Counted from the stretch's first letter, positions 1 through 6,825 are shown. The stretch: 6,973 nucleotides of DNA from Pseudomonadota bacterium (GCA_023445955.1 JAEXJH010000545.1:1-6973); one strand, 5' to 3'. The notes: generated by a model from the sequence alone, not told the origin. Translations and numbers: made by a program.

Positions 1-1017
1 ATCTCGTGGCTCATGTTGGCGAGGAATTCGCTCTTGCTGCGGTTGGCCGTTTCCGCCGCGAGGTGGGCGCGCATCCGGGCTTCGAGGGCGTTGTGCAACT
101 CGGCCTCGGCCCGATCAACACGGCCCACGACCTTGCCGATCCGTGACGCCAGCAGGAGGCCAACGAGCGCCAACAAGGTGACGACGACACCGATCAAGGC
201 GCCGGCTTGCCGGAAGACCTGAAAACCCGGTCGGCCAGGCGTCCAAACCACCCCGGCCACGGGGCGGCCGTCAAGGTCGCGCAAGGTCAGTCGGTCTGCT
301 GGGCCAGGGGGCACGATCGCCGGCGCGATCAGATGGAGATCATTCTTGAGGGCGTCTTGGAACGCGCGGTCGGCGCGAACGGCGGTGAAAAGGACAACAG
401 TGCGTTCCGCGCGCGCCGCGTCGGCCGCATCCTCGGGGATCACCGTCGAGCCCGAGACGAAATAAACCGCTCCACGCCAGCGCATGACGCTGCTCAAAGT
501 CGTGGCCAGTTCCGGCGCTGTCGGCGGTGCGTTGGAGAGTCGGCCCAGTTGGCGCTTGGCCTTGAGGCGCAAGGCCTTCAGCAGCGGCGCGGTCTGGCGT
601 TCGAAGTCGCGAAGTTGCGCCGTGCGGGTAAGGCCTTGCTCGGTGTAGGCGTAGAAAGGATGGTCATTTCCATCAACGGCAAAGGCCAGATCCACCCCGC
701 GGTTGTGCACGAAGAACGTGCCGATCTCCGCGTTCGCCCACTGAACGTCGCCGCCCGGATGGAATTGACGATAGGCCTGATCCCACACTCGCCGTCGTCA
801 AATCGTTGCTGATTTTGTCCGTCCAGCGCTCCAGGGTCCGTTCGACGAGCGCCTTTTCCTGCTGCTCCTGCAGGTGATTGACCGCCGAGGTCGCGTACGC
901 CAGCAACGCGCCGCACGCGCCAACCACGATCGCGAGCAGGATCGAGGCCAGCCAAAGCAATAGGCGAACATCGCGCCTGATCACGACGGGGCTGTGTTCA
1001 ACGGATGGGGCACGCAT
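1..1017 (-). pseudogene. CHASE4-type membrane sensor histidine kinase, 5' part, frameshifted and cut by the window edge
   Basis: The first 78 codons from the ATG at 1017 give a cytoplasmic tail, a membrane helix (about residues 18-42) and a charged linker ending NDLTTASV. The sense then moves to another minus-strand frame at about 785, starting WDQAYRQFH, which is open to base 1. Joined, they give about 339 residues: an extracytoplasmic domain carrying the Trp-Asp-x-x-Tyr signature of CHASE4 domains, a second helix (about 272-296), a short linker, and SKSEFLANMSHE, the HisKA H-box with the phospho-accepting His as the next-to-last visible residue. The ATPase domain, and any receiver domain, would lie beyond the left edge. 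Family knowledge predicts autophosphorylation on that His in response to a periplasmic signal, which is unknown. No clear Shine-Dalgarno precedes the ATG. Without correction, translation ends at 673 and makes only the first helix plus a nonsense tail. An assembly error is possible, so the gene could be intact in reality. Confidence 0.78.
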
Positions 1018-1217
1018 CTGCGAGCTAGTAGATCGCTATGTGTTAACGGCGCCGGATTTTGCGTTGAGGCCATCTGTCGCAGTACAGGCTGATCGGGCGG
1101 TCGCGCCACCGGGGGCTGGCTGTACCGTCGCGCGCTCGCGGGCCAAACGCCTCAAAGTCTTGTTTCTGGAGGTGCGTTAAGGTTCGCTTCTGGCGCATAT
1201 TAAACAAGGCGGAACGA

Positions 1218-1239
1218 GGGCGGCCAACTCTAGCCGCCC
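1218..1239 (-). terminator. Candidate terminator hairpin after the NmrA-like gene
   Basis: A perfect 7-bp inverted repeat (GGGCGGC / GCCGCCC) with an 8-base loop starts about 17 bases past the stop codon of the NmrA-like gene. Read on the minus strand, the bases after the stem are TCGTTCCGCC, so the U-tract is poor. It could act as a weak intrinsic terminator or only protect the 3' end of the transcript. It lies in the 239-base gap between the reductase gene and the histidine kinase gene; I found no other convincing feature in that gap. Confidence 0.45.
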
Positions 1240-1256
1240 CCAATTCTCCGCAGCAA

Positions 1257-2135
1257 CTAGGCCTGTTTGGCGCCGGCGACGATTGCGCTGGCGAACTCGC
1301 GATAGCTGCGCAGCGGGCGACCCAGGATCGTGGTCAGGCGCGCGACGTCGCCGGCCTCCGGGACCATGCCGTCGCTGACATAGCGCTCGGCCATCAGGCG
1401 CATCTCGTAGGCCATCCACTTGGGCATGAAGGCCGAGACGTTTCGCTCGAAGCCGCTGGGGTCGTCGCCGCCATAGGCGACCGGGCGGCCCAGCACGTCC
1501 GACCAGATCGCCGCCACGTCGGCGCCCGTCAGCGTGTCGGGGCCGACCAGGTTGAGGGTCTCGACCGGCAGCAGGCCCGGCGCCTGGTCGCGGCGGATCA
1601 GCTCGATCGCGGCGACCTCGGCGATGTCGCGGGCGTCGACCATGGCGACGCCCTTGGACCCGATCGGCATCGGATAGACGCCGTGGTTCACGACCACGTC
1701 CTTGATCATCAGCTCGTTGTCGATGAAGTAGGCCGGACGCAGGATCGTGGCGGAGAAGCCCATCTGCTGGATCATCCGCTCGGCCCCGGACTTCACCGCG
1801 AAATGCGGCACGTTCACGAAGCGGTCGGCGTGCAGCACCGACAGGTAGACGACGCGATCGACGCCGCACTCGCGGGCGATGTTCAGGGCGACCAGGGCCT
1901 GGGTGAATTCGTCGCCCGCCACCGCGTTCAGCAGGAACACGGTCCGCACGCCCTTGAAGGCCGCGCGCAGGGCGTCGATGTCGAGCAGGTCGCCCTTGGC
2001 GATCTCGACCTCCGACGGGAAGTCGGCCTTGGCGGGGTCGCGGACCAGGACGCGGACCTTGGCGCCGCGATCGATCAGTTGCTGGACGACATGGCGGCCG
2101 ACACGGCCGGTGGCGCCGGTGACGAGGATGGTCAT
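1257..2135 (-). CDS. NmrA-like NAD(P)-binding oxidoreductase (atypical SDR)
   Basis: This 292-residue protein opens with a Rossmann fold: MTILVTGATGRVGRH has the GxxGxxG dinucleotide loop (Gly7, Gly10, Gly13), and VRDPAKA follows the second strand, where a basic residue often favours NADP. Further family signatures are YLSVLHAD (97-104), HFAVKSGAE (111-119) and ILRPAYFIDN (131-140), then VDARDIAEVAA (166-176). This pattern fits the NmrA / quinone-reductase-2-like branch of atypical SDRs, which lack the usual YxxxK catalytic pair and act as reductases or redox sensors. The substrate cannot be told from the sequence. It is soluble, with no signal peptide. The ATG at 2135 is chosen because the Rossmann fold starts there and GGAG sits 8 bases upstream (2144-2147). 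The in-frame ATG at 2285 would add 50 residues that overlap the divergent LysR gene and have no domain. The neighbouring LysR regulator probably controls it. Confidence 0.9.
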   Translation of the reverse strand: MTILVTGATGRVGRHVVQQLIDRGAKVRVLVRDPAKADFPSEVEIAKGDLLDIDALRAAFKGVRTVFLLNAVAGDEFTQALVALNIARECGVDRVVYLSVLHADRFVNVPHFAVKSGAERMIQQMGFSATILRPAYFIDNELMIKDVVVNHGVYPMPIGSKGVAMVDARDIAEVAAIELIRRDQAPGLLPVETLNLVGPDTLTGADVAAIWSDVLGRPVAYGGDDPSGFERNVSAFMPKWMAYEMRLMAERYVSDGMVPEAGDVARLTTILGRPLRSYREFASAIVAGAKQA

Positions 2136-2240
2136 CGGAAAATCTCCGGGTTGGAGGGGTTGGGACACCCGGAAAATGATCGGTCCACAGGCGGTCCAAT
2201 AGTCGCTATATCTGGACACCTCGTCTCGTTGGTGGAACAT
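2136..2240. promoter_or_regulatory. Divergent promoter/operator region between the NmrA-like and LysR genes
   Basis: These 105 bases must hold both promoters. CGGTCCA occurs twice in the same direction, at 2181-2187 and 2192-2198 (11-base period). The dyad ATAG-TCG-CTAT lies at 2199-2209 and is framed by TCCA (2195-2198) and TGGA (2213-2216). GGACACC also occurs twice (2163-2169 and 2214-2220). LysR proteins usually bind imperfect dyads in such gaps and repress their own gene while controlling the divergent one, so the 2181-2216 cluster is the likeliest operator. This is inference. TATAGC on the minus strand could be a -10 element for the reductase gene, but I see no good -35 partner. Confidence 0.5.
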
Positions 2241-3110
2241 ATGGACCTGCTGGCCCTCGCCGATTTCAACCTGGTCGCCCGGCACGGCGGCTTCGGCCGC
2301 GCCGCCCGCGAGGCCGGCCGGCCCAAGGCCACCCTGTCGCGGCGGGTGGCCGAGCTGGAGGCCAGCCTAGACCTGCGCCTGTTCGAGCGCGGTCGCACCC
2401 TGAAGCTGACCGAGGAAGGCCGGGCGCTCTATGCCCGCACCGGCGCCCTGCTGGCCGAACTGGACGAGGCGGCGGCGGCCATCGCCTCGGGCGGCGGGAC
2501 CCCGCGCGGCCGGCTGCGGATCAGCGCGCCCCTGCTGTTTTCGCAGACCGCTATGGGGCGCCTGGCCGCCGAGTTCGCCCGCGCCTATCCCGAGGTGCGG
2601 CTGGAGGTGACCACCGACGATCGTCAGGTCGACATGGTCGAGGAAGGCTACGACCTGGTGATCCGGGTGAACCCCAACCCCGACGCCGGTCTCATTGGTC
2701 GCATCTTCCTGCGCGACCGGCTGGTGGTGGTGGCCCCTCCGAGCCTGCCGCGGCCCCAGGACGGCGTCCCGGTCCGGGCCGCGGTGCGCGGCGCGGGCGG
2801 CGACGCCGAGACCTGGGACGGTGTCGCGGTCGAGCCTGTCCTGCGGCTGTCGTCGCTGATCATGGTCCGCGACGCGGTGCGGGCCGGCGTCGGGATCGCG
2901 CGCCTGCCGATCTCGCTGGTCAGCCGCGACCTGGACGAGGGCCGGTTGGTGTCCTGGGGCGAGGTCGCCGGACCGGAGATCACGCTTTGGGCGCTCTACC
3001 CGTCGCGGCGGCTGCTCAGCGCCCGGGTGTCGGCATTCCTTGATCATCTCAAGGCCGCGTTCCCAACGGGCGCGCCCGAAGAGCTGGCGCGATACGTCGA
3101 GACCACCTGA
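2241..3110 (+). CDS. LysR-family transcriptional regulator (CrgA-like group)
   Basis: This 289-residue protein has the LysR layout: an N-terminal winged helix-turn-helix (about 1-60), with the recognition region AAREAGRPKATLSRRVAELE followed by LFERGRTLKLTEEG, a linker helix (about 62-83), and a periplasmic-binding-like effector domain (about 90-275). The effector domain has RLRISAP, YPEVRLEV, DMVEEGYDLVIRV and LSSLIMVRDAVRAGVGIARLP, typical of the CrgA-like branch. The ligand is unknown. The segment after the first effector strand (about 166-196) is short and Gly/Ala-rich compared with many relatives, but the fold looks complete. ATG 2241 is chosen because the HTH begins at once; GGTGG (2231-2235) is a weak ribosome site. 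An in-frame GTG at 2232 would add three residues. Its divergence from the reductase gene suggests control of that gene and probably of its own. Confidence 0.92.
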   Translation: MDLLALADFNLVARHGGFGRAAREAGRPKATLSRRVAELEASLDLRLFERGRTLKLTEEGRALYARTGALLAELDEAAAAIASGGGTPRGRLRISAPLLFSQTAMGRLAAEFARAYPEVRLEVTTDDRQVDMVEEGYDLVIRVNPNPDAGLIGRIFLRDRLVVVAPPSLPRPQDGVPVRAAVRGAGGDAETWDGVAVEPVLRLSSLIMVRDAVRAGVGIARLPISLVSRDLDEGRLVSWGEVAGPEITLWALYPSRRLLSARVSAFLDHLKAAFPTGAPEELARYVETT

Positions 3111-3136
3111 AGCCGCGCAAGCCGGCGGTGAGCGCC

Positions 3137-3164
3137 TCTGCCGCCAGGCGGCAGATTTGCTGCC
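3137..3164 (+). terminator. Overlapping hairpins downstream of the LysR gene, candidate terminator
   Basis: TCTGCCGCC and GGCGGCAGA (3137-3155) form an inverted repeat around one central A; allowing a 3-base loop leaves 8 paired bases. Only three T residues follow, so intrinsic termination would be weak. A second possible hairpin, GGCAG-ATTTG-CTGCC (3150-3164), uses the right arm of the first, so the two cannot form together. The position, 26 bases past the LysR stop, suits a transcript end. The next gene is on the other strand and ends at 3286, so the structure could serve convergent transcripts. Confidence 0.45.
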
Positions 3165-3178
3165 AGCCTTGCGCAATT

Positions 3179-3211
3179 GTCGCTTCTGACCGTCGCCACC
3201 GGCGAAGCGAC
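3179..3211. repeat. Inverted repeat in the LysR/hemerythrin convergent gap
   Basis: GTCGCTTC (3179-3186) and GAAGCGAC (3204-3211) are perfect 8-base complements separated by 17 bases. Inside them TCGCC-ACC-GGCGA (3193-3205) can form a smaller hairpin that competes for the right arm. No T-rich run follows on the plus strand, and the function is unknown. It may be a 3'-end structure for one or both convergent genes. The rest of 3111-3285 shows no gene I can support. Confidence 0.35.
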
Positions 3212-3285
3212 TGGCGTGAGGGCGCTAACGAGCATCCTGGGGGCTTTTAGCGCGCGGCGCTTAGATCTGAACTCGGTGGATGGCG

Positions 3286-3894
3286 CTACGCGATCGGCTT
3301 CAGCGCTATTTTCTTTTCAATCACGGCGGCGGCCTTTTCGGCTGTCTTCCGGCGCTCGAACACCGTCTGCATGTAGCGCTGATCCGCTTCGGACAGGGTC
3401 TTTTCCGCCTCGAGGAACTGCTCGGTCTCTTCTTCCAGAATATGCTCGAGATATTCTTCCTTGAGCGTGGCGAAATGGTCGAGCCACCCTGGGGAGGTGA
3501 TGTCGCGCGCGGCGGCGTCGGCCATTAGCTTGTCCAGCTTGTGATGGTCGCCCACGGCGTGACGAGCAAATTCCGTGGTCTTGGGGTTTCGCATCACCGT
3601 CGACCAGAGGGCCTGCTCTTCGGCCGCAGCGTGGCCGTGGACATCGCGGACGAACTCTTCAAAAAGGGTCTTCCGCGCAGGGTCGCTTGGCAGCGTCGCC
3701 TCGATCATCGCCAGAAGAGCGCGGTGCTTGTCGTGGTCCTCGACGAGACGGCCGAAGATCGCGGGATTTCCCCGAAACTTTGTCACCGGCGTCGAGCCGA
3801 TGCGCGCTGGAACGTCCGGCGCGACCGACCTGGCCTGGGCGATGGCGTCGGCCTTGGCCTTCGTTTGTTTTGCAGGGCTGACTGGCTTTGCCAT
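3286..3894 (-). CDS. Hemerythrin HHE-domain protein
   Basis: This 202-residue soluble protein has a four-helix hemerythrin domain at about residues 45-165. Candidate iron ligands fall in the expected order: His54 and His57 (EDHDKHR), His86/His88 with Glu92 (HGHAAAEE), His117/His118 (GDHHKLDKL), and His151 with Glu155 (HILEEETEQF). Proteins of this family bind a non-haem di-iron centre and are linked to oxygen, nitric oxide or oxidative-stress responses; which applies here is unknown. The domain is flanked by an N-terminal Lys/Ala/Pro-rich tail (1-35) and a basic C-terminal segment (about 180-202), both probably flexible or helical. ATG 3894 is preferred because AGGA lies 6-7 bases upstream (3901-3904). 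An in-frame ATG at 3933 would add 13 residues but has no ribosome site. It is divergent from the membrane AraC gene and convergent with the LysR gene, so it is probably transcribed alone. Confidence 0.9.
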   Translation of the reverse strand: MAKPVSPAKQTKAKADAIAQARSVAPDVPARIGSTPVTKFRGNPAIFGRLVEDHDKHRALLAMIEATLPSDPARKTLFEEFVRDVHGHAAAEEQALWSTVMRNPKTTEFARHAVGDHHKLDKLMADAAARDITSPGWLDHFATLKEEYLEHILEEETEQFLEAEKTLSEADQRYMQTVFERRKTAEKAAAVIEKKIALKPIA

Positions 3895-3930
3895 GAACGA
3901 TCCTGGATATCTAGAAGACGGCCGAAGAGC

Positions 3931-3955
3931 CAAGCTCGACGGTCAAGCTCGATGG
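3931..3955. repeat. Tandem 12-base direct repeat in the divergent hemerythrin/AraC gap
   Basis: CAAGCTCGACGG (3931-3942) and CAAGCTCGATGG (3944-3955) are two copies with a 13-base period and one mismatch. They lie 37-61 bases upstream of the hemerythrin start and about 150 bases upstream of the AraC gene. Such paired sites are often bound by a regulator, and the nearby AraC-type protein is one candidate, but a period of 13 is not the usual AraC spacing. The remainder of this gap (3895-4105) has only a short palindrome, TTGGCCAA at 3971-3978, and no promoter I can call with confidence. Confidence 0.4.
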
Positions 3956-4105
3956 CGAAGCAACGCTGGATTGGCCAAATCGCTGCATGGCAGGCTAACC
4001 CCGAGGTTTGCGGCCAGACCTTCTGGAACGCTGCGCACGGCGAAGACCCTCCAGCCATCGCCCAGCCGTCTTCCTCCGGCCGGCCACAGCGCCTAGCTTG
4101 AGGTC

Positions 4106-5269
4106 ATGATGGATTGGCGCCCGTATTTCGGTTGGCGAACAGCGTTGCTGTGCGTGGCGATCGTGCAGTGCCTGCTGTTGGCCGCCGCGCTGGTCCAAGG
4201 GAGCCAGAACCGGGCGGCGAGCCGCTTCCTGGCGGCCGCGCTCGTGGTGATCGCCGGGATGCTGACGCCGTATGCGATCGGTTTCGCGGGAGCTTATGAC
4301 CACTTCCGCTGGCTAACCTTCGCGCCCTTCGCCATTCCCCTGGCGTTGGGGCCGTTGCTCTACGGCTACGCCCACGCGCTGGCGGATGGGACCGCGCCAA
4401 GGCGGATGCGGGAGCATCTCCTTCCAGGCATCGGTCAGTTCGCCTATTTCGGCGTCTGCTTCCTGATTCCGGGGAGCGCCAAGTGGTCGTGGTACACGGG
4501 CGGCCATCGCGCCTGGGTCGCTCCACTGTTGGATATCCTGGGCTTGTTGAGCCTGGCGGCCTACGCCTATGCGATCGGCAAGGTCCTGGAGCGCCAGCGC
4601 CTCCGTTTGGCCGATCACCGCAGCGACGACGACCGCTTCTCCGCCCGATGGCTGGGCCAAGTGCTTGCGGTGATGCTCGCGGGCCTGGCCGTCGAAGCCG
4701 GCTTCTGGCTCTGGGCGCTGGTGGTCGGCGGCATCGATTTCTTCCAGGAAACCGGGATGTATCTGGCTCTGGCCGTGCTCGGCGTCTTCTTGGGCGTAGC
4801 AGGCTGGAGGCAGGCTGTCCTTCCCATGCCCTTGGTCGCCCAGCCGGAGCCCGACCTGCCTGAGCCAGACCCCGGGCGGACGCCGGACTGGCCGGCCATC
4901 GCCAAAGACTTCGCCGATCGCACGCGCAACGCGGGCTGGTGGCGCGAACCCGAGCTCTCCTTGGCGCGGCTGTCGCGGCTTCTCGGCGTCAACACCGGCC
5001 GCCTGTCCCGCGCCATCAACCTGGGCCTGGGGATGAACTTCTCCACCTTCGTCAACGGGCTGCGGGCCGAGGGCGTGGCCCGGGCTCTTGCAACCGGAGC
5101 CGACGGCGACCTCCTGGGTCTGGCGTTCGAGATGGGCTTTGCGTCCAAGGCCAGCTTCAACCGCGCCTTCATGGCGCGGTTTGGCGTCTCGCCTTCGCAA
5201 TTCCGTCGCCAGGTCTCAAATCCCGATTTTCTGCAGACGGACACGGAATTGAGGCGAGCTGCGCCGTGA
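4106..5269 (+). CDS. Membrane-bound AraC-type transcriptional regulator (about seven membrane helices plus C-terminal HTH)
   Basis: The 387-residue protein begins with hydrophobic segments at about 12-31, 38-60, 69-92, 108-122, 136-158, 183-208 and 216-235, which suggests seven membrane helices and a multi-pass sensor. A Pro/Glu/Asp-rich linker (about 240-262) leads to a cytoplasmic AraC-type DNA-binding domain (about 265-370). The first helix-turn-helix is SLARLSRLLGVNTGRLSRAI; the second has the family hallmark GFASKASFNRAFMARFG followed by SPSQFRRQ. Classic AraC proteins instead carry a soluble sugar- or ligand-binding domain, so this one should sense a membrane or envelope cue and act as a one-component switch; the signal is unknown. 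GAGG (4100-4103) is only 2 bases from ATG 4106 but 5 bases from the adjacent in-frame ATG at 4109, so the true start may be one codon later. The peptidase gene follows after 40 bases on the same strand, implying co-transcription. Confidence 0.9.
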   Translation: MMDWRPYFGWRTALLCVAIVQCLLLAAALVQGSQNRAASRFLAAALVVIAGMLTPYAIGFAGAYDHFRWLTFAPFAIPLALGPLLYGYAHALADGTAPRRMREHLLPGIGQFAYFGVCFLIPGSAKWSWYTGGHRAWVAPLLDILGLLSLAAYAYAIGKVLERQRLRLADHRSDDDRFSARWLGQVLAVMLAGLAVEAGFWLWALVVGGIDFFQETGMYLALAVLGVFLGVAGWRQAVLPMPLVAQPEPDLPEPDPGRTPDWPAIAKDFADRTRNAGWWREPELSLARLSRLLGVNTGRLSRAINLGLGMNFSTFVNGLRAEGVARALATGADGDLLGLAFEMGFASKASFNRAFMARFGVSPSQFRRQVSNPDFLQTDTELRRAAP

Positions 5270-5309
5270 GAGGGCGCATGGGCCAGATCCCGTTCATGAG
5301 GATCTTTCC

Positions 5310-6800
5310 ATGCCGTTGAACCGCCGTCGCCTGCTGCAGCTTACCGGTGGTCTGGCCCTTGGCGCCGCCGCGCCCGGTTGGGCCGATATTGGTGCTAGCG
5401 ATCGGGTCACCGACGACTGGAGCAGCGACGTGTCGATCCTGCGCCAGGCCTGGGAGACCATGCACCCCGGCGTCTATCGCTACAGCACGCCCGAGGAAAT
5501 CGCGGCGCGGCTGGATGGCCTGGCGCGCGGCTGGGCCGCGCCAGGATCGTTCCGCGACCGCTTCCTGGCGCTGACCCGGGTCACGGCCTCGCTCAGGTGC
5601 GGTCATACCTATCCCAGCCCCTACAACAGCAGCGATGCGACCGTGGCGCGGATCTATCCGGACCGTTCGCTGGTCCCGTTCCTGTTCCGTTGGATCGACG
5701 GGCGGATGGTCGTCATCCGCGACGACAGCGGCGCGGACCTGTTCCCGCGCGGAACCGTGATCGTCGCGATCGACGGCGTCGCGACCAAGGATCTGCTGGC
5801 GCGGCTCACGCCTCTGGCGAGGGCCGATGGCTCAAACCTGGCCAAGCGGGTCAGCCTGATGGAGGCGCGGGGGGACGACCGATACGAAACCTTCGACATC
5901 CACTTGCCGCTGGTGCTGCCGTTGAAGGATATCGCCGCCTTCACCTTGGCCGACGGCCGCGTCGTGCGCGCGCCGCTCCTGACCCTGGCCGACCGCCGGG
6001 CCGGCTTCTCGGCCTCGGTCGAAGTCGCCAAGGACGCCAATCCCTGGAGGCTGGCCAAGGGCGAGGACGGCTTGCATCGACTGACCATGCCCGGCTGGGC
6101 GCTCTACGACTCCAGCTTCGACTGGCGGACCTGGCTGGGCGGGGTGATGGACGACCTGACGGGCGATGGCGCGCGCGGATTGATCGTCGATCTGCGCGGC
6201 AACGAGGGCGGCATCGACTGCGGGAACGTCATTATCAGCCGGCTGATCGAGCGCGATCTGTCGCTGTCGCGCGACCAGCGCTGGACACGCTATCGCACCG
6301 CGCCCGACGGCCTTCGCCCCTACCTCAAGACCTGGGACCGCAGCTTCCTGGATTGGGGCGAGGCGGCGGTGGCGTCGCCGGCGCGACCCGGCTTCTTCCG
6401 GCTGACCCGCTACGACGACGACAGCAAGGGCAGTCTGATCCGGCCCGAGGGGCGGCGGTTCACTGGAAGGGTGGCGGTGCTGTGCGACGCCTCCAACAGC
6501 TCGGCGACCTTCGGCTTCGACCAGACCTGCAAGGACAACGGCCTGGCGACCCTGGTCGGCCAGACCACCGGCGGCAACCGGCGTGGGATCAACGGCGGGG
6601 CCTTCTTCTTCCTGCAGCTGCCGGCCTCGCGGCTGGAGGTGGACCTGCCGCTGATCGCCAGCTTTCCCGCCACGCCACAGCCAGACGCCGCGATCGAGCC
6701 CGACATCGCCGTGGCCACGACGGCCGGGGACATCGCCATCGGCCGCGACCCGCAGATGAAGGCCGCGACGCGCTATCTCCTCGGCGCCGCGAACAGGTGA
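5310..6800 (+). CDS. Tat-exported S41-family serine peptidase
   Basis: The 496-residue protein starts with a twin-arginine signal (NRRRLLQL, then a hydrophobic stretch and APGWA, likely cleaved near residue 25), so it should act folded in the periplasm. The mature N-terminal helical part has HPGVYRYSTPEE (52-63) and SLRCGHTYPS (94-103); His99 in the CGHT motif is the likely catalytic His. A PDZ-like stretch follows (about 123-165, with the pattern PRGTVIVAIDG). The C-terminal half is an S41 core: GLIVDLRGNEGG (290-301), then ASNSSAT with the probable nucleophile Ser397 or Ser398, and LVGQTTGGNRRG (415-426). The substrate is unknown; S41 enzymes cleave peptides or protein C-termini. The motif set is that of the HPGxYRY/CGHT subgroup rather than classical CtpA. 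ATG 5310 has a good ribosome site, GAGGA at 5298-5302, 7 bases upstream. It probably shares a transcript with the membrane AraC gene. Confidence 0.92.
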   Translation: MPLNRRRLLQLTGGLALGAAAPGWADIGASDRVTDDWSSDVSILRQAWETMHPGVYRYSTPEEIAARLDGLARGWAAPGSFRDRFLALTRVTASLRCGHTYPSPYNSSDATVARIYPDRSLVPFLFRWIDGRMVVIRDDSGADLFPRGTVIVAIDGVATKDLLARLTPLARADGSNLAKRVSLMEARGDDRYETFDIHLPLVLPLKDIAAFTLADGRVVRAPLLTLADRRAGFSASVEVAKDANPWRLAKGEDGLHRLTMPGWALYDSSFDWRTWLGGVMDDLTGDGARGLIVDLRGNEGGIDCGNVIISRLIERDLSLSRDQRWTRYRTAPDGLRPYLKTWDRSFLDWGEAAVASPARPGFFRLTRYDDDSKGSLIRPEGRRFTGRVAVLCDASNSSATFGFDQTCKDNGLATLVGQTTGGNRRGINGGAFFFLQLPASRLEVDLPLIASFPATPQPDAAIEPDIAVATTAGDIAIGRDPQMKAATRYLLGAANR

Positions 6801-6825
6801 GGTCCGGTTCAGCGTCGCAACGTGA

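Noticed and set aside
207..812. 201-codon plus-strand open frame opposite the histidine kinase
   Set aside because: It is antisense to the kinase frame, which shows clear domain motifs. Its own translation is Arg/Gly-rich with no recognisable domain, as expected of a GC-rich shadow.
1177..1203. Two TTAA elements as a CtrA-type site
   Set aside because: The spacing is far larger than the 7 bases expected between TTAA half-sites, and no start lies at a suitable distance.
1043..1243. 66-codon minus-strand open frame between the kinase and reductase genes
   Set aside because: It is low-complexity and Arg-rich, spans the candidate terminator hairpin, and has no family resemblance or convincing ribosome site.
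1683..2240. Upstream extension of the LysR frame by 186 codons
   Set aside because: It is antisense to the reductase gene and has no domain; the helix-turn-helix begins right at the ATG at 2241.
2367..3176. 269-codon minus-strand open frame opposite the LysR gene
   Set aside because: Gln/Arg/Gly-rich shadow of a well-supported LysR protein, with no motifs of its own.
3895..4105. Possible general-stress (EcfG-type) promoter of the form GGAAC - spacer - GTT for the hemerythrin gene
   Set aside because: On the hemerythrin strand I found no GGAAC in this gap. The one GGAAC (4025-4029) is on the other strand and has no GTT at the right distance.
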